A DNA stretch of 15,367 nt, taken from contig JAAOZZ010000223.1 in NCBI GenBank assembly GCA_012274175.1, positions 1-15,367 on the forward strand, given 5' to 3'. How positions within the stretch are numbered: the first letter of the stretch is position 1; every line of letters starts with the position of its first letter. This document shows positions 9,753 through 15,367 of the stretch, piece by piece. Below the pieces are notes generated by a model that saw only the letters and a list, made by a program, of their open reading frames with translations, was not told where the DNA came from and searched no databases. The position numbers and the translations under genes were made by a program. This DNA is from Betaproteobacteria bacterium. GTDB lineage: Bacteria > Pseudomonadota > Gammaproteobacteria > Burkholderiales > Usitatibacteraceae.

Positions 9753-11678
9753 CTATTCCGGCGCGAGGTTCTCGGCGAGGAATTTCTCCACCGCATCGTA
9801 GAAGGCCTGCTGGTGGGCGGGGTCGCGGAACCCGTGACCCTCGCCTTCCATGACCATCCACCGGTACTTCACTCCGGCCCGATCGAGGGCGGCCTTCATG
9901 CGCAGTCCGTGCTCGACGGGCACGCGCACGTCGGCGCCCCCATAGGCCATCAACACCGGCACCTTGATGCGCGCGGCGAGATCCACGGGCGAGGTCTCGC
10001 GCAGGCGCTTCGCGTCCCGGTCCGGGTCGCCCACCATCGTCTTCGCGTCGTAGTCCACGAAGTCGGAGCCCGCGTAGTCGGCCCAGGTCATGGTGAGGAA
10101 GAGCGGGAGGTCGGTCACGCCCACGTAGTCGATCCCGCATCGGTACAGGTCCGGGTCCTTGGCGATGCCCATCATCGCGGCGTAGCCGCCATAGCTCGCG
10201 CCGTAGATGCACACCCGCTTCGGATCCGCGATGCCCTGCGCGATGGCCCACTTCACGCCGTCGGTCACGTCGTCCTGCATCGCGAGGCCCCACTGGCCGA
10301 AGGATGCGTGATAGTGCTTCCAGCCGTAGCGCGTGGTGCCGCGGTAGTTGGGCTGCAGCACGGCGTAGCCGCGCGAGGCGAGGAACTGCACGTCGGGATC
10401 GTAGCGCCAGTCGTCGCCGTCGACCCAGGGGCCGCCGTGGACGAACACCACCAGGGGCAGGTCCTTTTCCCCGCGCCCGCGGGGCAACGTGAGGTAGGCC
10501 GGGATCTCCATGCCGTCGCGCGCCGCGTAGCGCACCGGCTTCATGGGCGACATTTCCTTCGGCTTGACCCACGGCGCCCGGTCGGCGAGGAACGAGATGC
10601 GGGCCTGCTTCGCGTCGAAGAGGTAGAAGGTGCCGGGCCACACGTCGGAGTACGAGTTGATCACGGCGAGGGAGCGGTCGCGCGACCAGCTGAGCGAGTT
10701 CACCGCGCCGGGGAACGCCTTGTCGGCCGTCGCCTGCAGGCGCGCCAGGGCCGGGTCGAACCAGGCGAAGCCGCGGCGGTCCGCGTCGAACGCGACGCCC
10801 ACGGGCTTGCCTTCGTCCTCGATCACGCGCCGCAGGTCGACCTGCGGATGCGCCGCCACCACCTCGCCGAAAGTGGCCGTCGCCGGGTCGTAGCGCACGA
10901 TCTCGGCCTTGTCGCCCTTGCGGTAGGTGCTGGCGAGCAGCGTCTTGCCGTCGCCGGCGATGGCGACCGGTGCCCAGCCGGGCTCGTTGTTCGCGAAATC
11001 ATCGAGCTTGCGCCAGGGCGCGTCGGCCGAGGCGCGGTACCAGATGCGCGTGCGGCCCTTGCCAGACACCGTGAGCGCGCGCGCGATCCCGGCGTTGTCG
11101 ACGAGCCAGCTCTCGTCCTCGCCGCTGTCGGGCTGGCCGAGCCCGATGTTCGTGCGGCGTCCCGTGCGCGAGTCGACGCGCACGAGCGCGCCCATCTGGC
11201 GCCCGAGCCTGTCGAACGTCATCTCCTGGGCGATGATGTCGTCGCTCTCGCCCGGCAGGAAGCGCACGAAGCGCAGGCCCTTGCCGATCACCTCGCCGCC
11301 CTTCAGGCCGCCCAGGTCCTGCGGCTGCCCGCCGTCGAGGTCCACGGCGAAGAGCTCGCCGCCGCGAAAGGCGAAGTCGCTCGTGGCGAGGGTGCCCGTG
11401 CCGAAGACGAGCCGCTTGCTGTTGAGCCATTCGAACCAGAGCACGTCCGTTTCATCGAGCGCGGTGACGGCGTGCGCGTCCTTCGGCGGCACATCGAGCA
11501 CCACGAGGTTCTGGCGGCCCTTCACTGGCGAGAGCGCGGCGATGTGCTTGCCGTCCGGCGAGATCTGCATGGCGGCATAGCGCGGCAGGCGGAAGAAGTC
11601 CTCCACCGGGGGCAGTCCCGCGGCGCGGGCGGCGCCGGCGAGGAGCAGCAGGCAGGCGAGGGCGAAACGGCGGCGCAT
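9753..11678 (-). CDS. Secreted S9-family serine peptidase (prolyl oligopeptidase/acylaminoacyl peptidase type)
   Basis: A 641-residue exported peptidase. Residues 1-19 are a Sec signal peptide (MRRRFALACLLLLAGAARA, likely cut after ARA; no lipobox), so it acts in the periplasm or outside. Residues about 25-370 form the beta-propeller typical of S9 enzymes, with repeated motifs such as ISPDGKHIA and LSWSRDRSLAV. The C-terminal alpha/beta-hydrolase domain (about 395-641) has an oxyanion-region motif VFVHGGPW, the nucleophile in YGASYGGYAA (S495), the acid in YGGADVRVP (D583) and the base in GEGHGF (H615). The triad is complete. It probably trims oligopeptides for nutrition; the precise specificity is not visible. 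The start is supported by AAGGGAG 7 nt upstream and by the signal peptide. It lies 38 nt after queF, on the same strand and possibly co-transcribed. Confidence 0.93.
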   Translation of the reverse strand: MRRRFALACLLLLAGAARAAGLPPVEDFFRLPRYAAMQISPDGKHIAALSPVKGRQNLVVLDVPPKDAHAVTALDETDVLWFEWLNSKRLVFGTGTLATSDFAFRGGELFAVDLDGGQPQDLGGLKGGEVIGKGLRFVRFLPGESDDIIAQEMTFDRLGRQMGALVRVDSRTGRRTNIGLGQPDSGEDESWLVDNAGIARALTVSGKGRTRIWYRASADAPWRKLDDFANNEPGWAPVAIAGDGKTLLASTYRKGDKAEIVRYDPATATFGEVVAAHPQVDLRRVIEDEGKPVGVAFDADRRGFAWFDPALARLQATADKAFPGAVNSLSWSRDRSLAVINSYSDVWPGTFYLFDAKQARISFLADRAPWVKPKEMSPMKPVRYAARDGMEIPAYLTLPRGRGEKDLPLVVFVHGGPWVDGDDWRYDPDVQFLASRGYAVLQPNYRGTTRYGWKHYHASFGQWGLAMQDDVTDGVKWAIAQGIADPKRVCIYGASYGGYAAMMGIAKDPDLYRCGIDYVGVTDLPLFLTMTWADYAGSDFVDYDAKTMVGDPDRDAKRLRETSPVDLAARIKVPVLMAYGGADVRVPVEHGLRMKAALDRAGVKYRWMVMEGEGHGFRDPAHQQAFYDAVEKFLAENLAPE

Positions 11679-11685
11679 CGGGTGT

Positions 11686-11692
11686 CTCCCTT
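11686..11692 (-). promoter_or_regulatory. Shine-Dalgarno site of the S9 peptidase
   Basis: The minus strand reads AAGGGAG, 7 nt before the ATG at 11678. It fixes this start over an ATG 33 codons further upstream, which would bury the signal peptide. Confidence 0.7.
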
Positions 11693-11716
11693 CTTTTCTT
11701 TGCGGATGGCGCGAGG

Positions 11717-12130
11717 TTAACGCGTGTTGGACTCGGGAGGGAAGGAGTCGAGGTGGACCACCGGCGCCGGCACCCATCCCTTCCTGCGGTGCTCGGCCAC
11801 CACGGTGGTGAAGATCCCGCCGCGCACGAAGAACTTCGCGGTGAGGCGCATGAAGCGCGGGCGGGTCGCCTTCGCGATCCGGTCCAGGATCTCGTTGGTC
11901 ACCGCTTCATGGAACCTTCCCTCGCCGCGGAACGACCAGATATAGAGCTTGAGGCTATTCAGCTCGACGCAGAGCTTGTCGGGAACGTAGTCGAGGAAGA
12001 GGGTGGCGAAGTCCGGCTGGCCCGTCTTCGGGCACAGGCACGTGAACTCCGGGATCTGCATGTGGATCGCGTAATCGCGCTCCGGACTCGGATTGGGGAA
12101 GGTCTCGAGGGCCTTGGAGGGCTTGGCCAT
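11717..12130 (-). CDS. queF: NADPH-dependent 7-cyano-7-deazaguanine (preQ0) reductase, short form
   Basis: QueF reduces the nitrile of preQ0 to the primary amine of preQ1, using two NADPH, for queuosine modification of tRNA wobble bases. At 137 residues it is the single-domain (YkvM-like, T-fold) form and not the long bidomain form of E. coli. Visible motifs are [15 protein letters not shown] (29-43), with C33 as the thioimide nucleophile and D40 as the proton donor, and the family motif [19 protein letters not shown] (57-75), which contributes NADPH and substrate contacts. Everything needed for catalysis is present. No ribosome-binding site of note precedes the ATG. No other queuosine genes are in the window; neighbours are the S9 peptidase downstream and smc divergently upstream. 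Confidence 0.95.
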   Translation of the reverse strand: MAKPSKALETFPNPSPERDYAIHMQIPEFTCLCPKTGQPDFATLFLDYVPDKLCVELNSLKLYIWSFRGEGRFHEAVTNEILDRIAKATRPRFMRLTAKFFVRGGIFTTVVAEHRRKGWVPAPVVHLDSFPPESNTR

Positions 12131-12224
12131 TGGGATGGAGGTTTCGTTCCGGTAAAATCGCCATTCTACTGAAGGCGAAGCTGTCGATCGCGCCTTAAAA
12201 CAAGTACTTATCGAAACACTCCCC
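12131..12224. promoter_or_regulatory. Divergent queF/smc intergenic region
   Basis: This 94-bp interval is the longest non-coding stretch in the window and more AT-rich than its surroundings. On the minus strand TAGAAT (12169-12164) resembles a -10 box for queF and would give a leader of roughly 27 nt. TCGACA upstream resembles a -35, but the spacing is only 13 bp, so the pair is doubtful. For smc I see AT-rich patches (12195-12200 and 12204-12210) but no convincing -10/-35 pair. I see no preQ1 riboswitch pattern and no terminator. Confidence 0.45.
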
Positions 12225-15200
12225 TTGCGACTCCTATCCGTCAAGCTTTCCGGCTTCAAGTCTTTCGTCGATCCGACCTCCATCGCCGTCCCGGGGCAAC
12301 TCGTGGGCGTGGTGGGTCCCAACGGATGCGGCAAGTCCAACGTGATCGACGCGGTGCGCTGGGTGCTCGGCGAATCGTCGGCGAAGCAGCTGCGCGGAGA
12401 GCACATGCACGACGTGATCTTCAACGGCTCCGCCGACCGCAAGCCCGTGGGGCGCGCTTCCGTGGAGCTTTCCTTCGACAACTCCCTCGGTCGCATCGGG
12501 GGCGCGTGGTCCGGCTACAACGAGATCAGCGTGAAGCGCGTGCTCACGCGCGAAGGCGATTCCAGCTATTACCTCAACGGCCAGCACGTGCGCCGGCGCG
12601 ACGTGCAGGACATCTTCCTCGGCACCGGCCTGGGTCCCCGCGCCTACAGCATCATCGAGCAGGGCATGATCTCGCGCGTGATCACGTCGAAGCCCGAGGA
12701 GCTGCGCGTGTTCCTCGAGGAGGCGGCGGGAGTCTCGAAGTACCGCGAGCGGCGCCGGGAGACGGAGTTGAGGCTCGAGGACACGCGGGAGAACCTGGCG
12801 CGCGTGGGCGACATCCGCGCCGAGCTGGAAACGCAGCTCGCGCACCTGGCCCAGCAGGCGGAGGTCGCGGCGAAGTTCCAGGAGCTCCAGGGCCAGCTCG
12901 CGTTGAACCACAACCTGCTCGCCTTCACGCGCCTGCGCGAAGCGGAGCAGGCGAAGAACCGCTGCTCGAACGAGGTGCAGAAGGCCACGGTCGCGCTGGA
13001 GGCGGAGACGGCGAGGCTGCGGGAGAACGAGCGCTCCCTCGAGTTGCTGAGGAGCCGCCACTACGAGAACACCGATCGCCTGCAGGAGCTGCAGGCGGCG
13101 CTCTACGCGGCCAACGCGCAGGTGCAGTCCCTCGAGCAGGAGATCAGCTTCCTCGGCGAGAATCGCCGCCGGATGGGCGCGCAGCTCGCGTCCCTCGCCG
13201 CCGAGGGCACGGAAGTGGAGTCCCGCATCGCCGAGGCGCAGGGCGAACGGGACCGCTGGCAGGCCGAGATCGACACCGCCCGCGCGGCCATCGCCGCACG
13301 GGAGGCGGATGCCGCGCGCGCTCGCGATGCGCTGCCGGGCGCCGAGGAGGCGGCCCGCAAGTCGGCCGAGGAGGTGCGCGCGGCCGAGGCCCGGATGAAC
13401 GCCGCCCAGCAGGCGCAAAGCATCGAGGAGACGCGCGAGTCCCATGCGTTGAAGCTCCTCGCCCAGCTCGAGGCGCGCAAGAATCGACTCAAGCAGGAGA
13501 ACATGGCGCTGGTATTCCCCGAGCCGGAGAAGCTGGGCGCAATCGAATCCGAGCGCTCGGGAGCGCGCGCGCGCATCGGCGAGCTGGAAGGCGAGCAGCG
13601 CGAAGCCGAGGCGCGCATCCCGGCCCTCGAGCAACAGCGCTCGGGTGCGACCCAGCGCCTGCACGAGGCGACCCGCGAGCTCGCGGGGCTCGAGGCCGCG
13701 CTCGCCGCGCTCGAGGCGCAGCAGGCGAAGCTCGACACGAACTCGAAGCTCAAGGACTGGATCGATTCCCACCACCTCGAGCGCTCCGAGCGCCTGTGGC
13801 AGGCGATCCACGTGGAAGCCGGCTGGGACGACGCGGTGGAGGCCGCCCTGGGCGTGCGCCTCAACGCGGCGCGCGTGTCCGACGACGCCGACCTGACAGC
13901 GCTGCTTCGCGACGCTCCGCCCGGAAGCTTCGCCGTGTTCATCGAGCGCGGCGCCCCGGAAGCCGCCGCGGCAGCCTCCCACCTGAAGCCGCTCGCCTCC
14001 GTCGTGACGAGCCCGCGCCCGGGCGTGGCCGCGTACCTGCGCGACGCGCTCGCCAACGTATTCATCCTTCCCGAGGGCGAGGACGGCGTGGCGCTCGCGC
14101 GCATCCTGGCGCCGGGCGGATTGCTGGCGGCGCGCAGCGGGCACCTCTTCAGCCGCCAGGGCGTGGTCTTCCACGGCCCGCAATCGGAGCTGCACGGGGT
14201 GCTGCAGCGCCAGCGGGAGATCGAGGAGCTGCAGGGGCAGATCCCCGAAGGCACGCGCATGCGCACGCAGATCGAGTCGGCCCTGCGCACCCTCGAGCAG
14301 GACCTGCGCACGGCGCAGGAAGAGGCGCGGCGGCTGCGCGAGGAGCTCGACCGCTCGCGCCAGCGCGACCACGACCTCGAGGTGGAATTCCTCAAGCTTT
14401 CCCAGAGCTCCGAGCAGTCCACCCGGCGCCGCGAGGCGATCCGGGGCGAGCTCTCCCAGCTCGAGGAGGAAGAAGGCCGCGAGCGCCTCGAGATGCAGGA
14501 AGCGCAGCACGCGCTCGAGGAGGGATCCCGGAAGATCGAGCAGATCGTGCAGGGGCTGCAGGCGCTCGAGGAAGCCGGGCGCGGCGCGCAACGGGCGCTC
14601 GCCGCTGCCCGGGACAGCGTCGCCGATGCCGAGCGCGCGCATTCCGAGGCGCAATTCCACGAGCGCAGCTGCCACGAGAAGGTGGAGTCCCAGGGCCGGC
14701 TCGCGGTGTCGTTGCGGGAGCGCCTCGATGCCCTCGCCGCCAATCGCGCGAACGTGCAGGCGGAGCTCGCGCAGCTTGAGGAAGGGCAGGTGCGCGAGCG
14801 GCTCCAGGAAGCGCTCGAGGTGAAGTCCGGGCGTGAGCGCGTGCTCGCCGATGCCCGCGCCGGCCTCGAGCACCTCACCGAGGAGCTGCGCGCCATCGAG
14901 GAATCGCGGCTGGCCATCGAGCAGGGACTGGAGCCGCTGCGCGAGCGCATCACGGAGCTGCGCGTGAGGGAGCAGGAAGCCGCCACCCACGCGGAGCAGT
15001 ACGCGCGGCAATTGCAGGAGGCAGGCGTCACGCGCGAGGAGATGGCCGACCAGATCGAGCGGCGCGTGGGCTCCAAGGGCATGCAGGCGGAGATCAATCG
15101 CCTCACCGAGGAGATCGCGGCCCTGGGACCGGTGAACCTGGCCGCCCTCTCCGAGCTCGCCACGGCGCGCACCCGCAAGGACTTCCTCGACGCGCAGGCC

Positions 15201-15367
15201 GCGGACCTCACCCAGGCGGTGGAGACGCTGGAGGCGGCCATCAAGCGCATCGACCGCGAAACCCGCGAGCTGCTCCAGGAAACCTACGAGGCGGTGAACC
15301 GCAACTTCCAGGACATGTTACCGGCGCTCTTCGGCGGCGGCCAGGCGAGCCTCAGGCTCACGGCCGA
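12225..15367 (+). CDS. smc: Chromosome segregation ATPase SMC, N-terminal 1047 residues (runs off right edge)
   Basis: SMC is the core of the bacterial condensin that loads at the origin region and aligns chromosome arms. The visible part starts [17 protein letters not shown], followed by Walker [10 protein letters not shown] (31-39) and [19 protein letters not shown], the conserved DNA/ATP-sensing stretch. A long coiled-coil arm (about 165-500), the hinge (about 509-656, starting [17 protein letters not shown]) and the returning coiled coil (about 657-1000) follow. The window ends in the [10 protein letters not shown] stretch (1036-1045), just before the LSGGQ-type signature and Walker B, so about 120 residues are missing. 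The start is TTG at 12225. There is no ATG, GTG or other TTG in frame between the stop at 12153 and this codon, and the resulting N-terminus matches the family. No Shine-Dalgarno is evident. The frame is open throughout, with no sign of a frameshift. Confidence 0.95.
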   Translation, partial: MRLLSVKLSGFKSFVDPTSIAVPGQLVGVVGPNGCGKSNVIDAVRWVLGESSAKQLRGEHMHDVIFNGSADRKPVGRASVELSFDNSLGRIGGAWSGYNEISVKRVLTREGDSSYYLNGQHVRRRDVQDIFLGTGLGPRAYSIIEQGMISRVITSKPEELRVFLEEAAGVSKYRERRRETELRLEDTRENLARVGDIRAELETQLAHLAQQAEVAAKFQELQGQLALNHNLLAFTRLREAEQAKNRCSNEVQKATVALEAETARLRENERSLELLRSRHYENTDRLQELQAALYAANAQVQSLEQEISFLGENRRRMGAQLASLAAEGTEVESRIAEAQGERDRWQAEIDTARAAIAAREADAARARDALPGAEEAARKSAEEVRAAEARMNAAQQAQSIEETRESHALKLLAQLEARKNRLKQENMALVFPEPEKLGAIESERSGARARIGELEGEQREAEARIPALEQQRSGATQRLHEATRELAGLEAALAALEAQQAKLDTNSKLKDWIDSHHLERSERLWQAIHVEAGWDDAVEAALGVRLNAARVSDDADLTALLRDAPPGSFAVFIERGAPEAAAAASHLKPLASVVTSPRPGVAAYLRDALANVFILPEGEDGVALARILAPGGLLAARSGHLFSRQGVVFHGPQSELHGVLQRQREIEELQGQIPEGTRMRTQIESALRTLEQDLRTAQEEARRLREELDRSRQRDHDLEVEFLKLSQSSEQSTRRREAIRGELSQLEEEEGRERLEMQEAQHALEEGSRKIEQIVQGLQALEEAGRGAQRALAAARDSVADAERAHSEAQFHERSCHEKVESQGRLAVSLRERLDALAANRANVQAELAQLEEGQVRERLQEALEVKSGRERVLADARAGLEHLTEELRAIEESRLAIEQGLEPLRERITELRVREQEAATHAEQYARQLQEAGVTREEMADQIERRVGSKGMQAEINRLTEEIAALGPVNLAALSELATARTRKDFLDAQAADLTQAVETLEAAIKRIDRETRELLQETYEAVNRNFQDMLPALFGGGQASLRLTA

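Noticed and set aside
9749..9764. A hairpin as an intrinsic terminator between the EamA and S9 peptidase genes.
   Set aside because: Only five base pairs and no T tract on either strand; it also overlaps the end of the peptidase gene.
9813..11720. A 635-codon plus-strand open frame opposite the S9 peptidase.
   Set aside because: The minus strand encodes a complete peptidase with signal peptide and triad; the plus-strand product is a compositionally biased shadow.
12131..12224. A possible preQ1 riboswitch upstream of queF.
   Set aside because: I see neither the short C-rich loop hairpin followed by an A-rich tail, nor sequestration of a ribosome-binding site. The leader predicted from the -10-like TAGAAT is also too short.
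13560..13576. A run of alternating CG in smc.
   Set aside because: It encodes Ala/Arg codons in the coiled coil and is short; expected by chance at this base composition.
12234..15011. A 925-codon open frame antisense to smc, and a second of 715 codons at 13103-15250.
   Set aside because: The sense strand encodes an unmistakable SMC over the same bases. The antisense products are low-complexity (Leu/Arg/Ala/Gly or Ser/Arg/Ala rich) with no recognisable domain. Long antisense frames are expected opposite GC-rich genes with many Glu, Leu and Ala codons.

Overview
The window is 15.4 kb of very GC-rich, gene-dense bacterial chromosome. It most resembles a betaproteobacterium: it has the succinylase lysine pathway (dapC, dapD, dapE), a PilU-type pilus ATPase, a short QueF, and smc next to queF. 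I cannot name the genus. I see no rRNA, tRNA, transposase, CRISPR array, phage gene or plasmid gene, and base composition looks even throughout.

Minus strand, 8812 down to 1: eight genes in one direction, tightly packed and probably one long transcription unit, or two with an internal promoter before dapC. The order of transcription is a GT4 glycosyltransferase (8812-7337), a two-domain GT2 glycosyltransferase (7350-5521), a SAM methyltransferase with a coiled-coil tail (5524-4439), dapC (4403-3180), dapD (3183-2362), pilU (2342-1176), a DUF962/Mpo1-like membrane protein (1172-597) and dapE (600 to beyond the left edge). Five of the seven junctions overlap or are 3 nt apart. The first three genes look like a cell-surface glycan module. 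The last five mix lysine/diaminopimelate synthesis with a pilus retraction motor and a small membrane protein of possible lipid metabolism.

Plus strand, 8829-9746: an EamA-family transporter, divergent from the GT4 gene with only 16 bp between the two start codons.

Minus strand, 12130 down to 9753: queF (queuosine precursor reductase) followed by a secreted S9-family serine peptidase with a complete Ser-Asp-His triad. This pair converges on the EamA gene with 6 bp between stop codons.

Plus strand, 12225 to the right edge: smc, the condensin ATPase, starting at TTG and cut off by the window before its signature and Walker B motifs. The 94-bp interval between queF and smc is the longest non-coding stretch in the window.

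Most of this is chromosomal housekeeping. The part most worth a second look is the GT4-GT2-methyltransferase module, whose products carry C-terminal coiled coils and/or basic amphipathic tails and are packed into the front of a lysine operon. The second is the placement of pilU, without pilT, between dapD and dapE. I found no clear evidence of an entirely new system.
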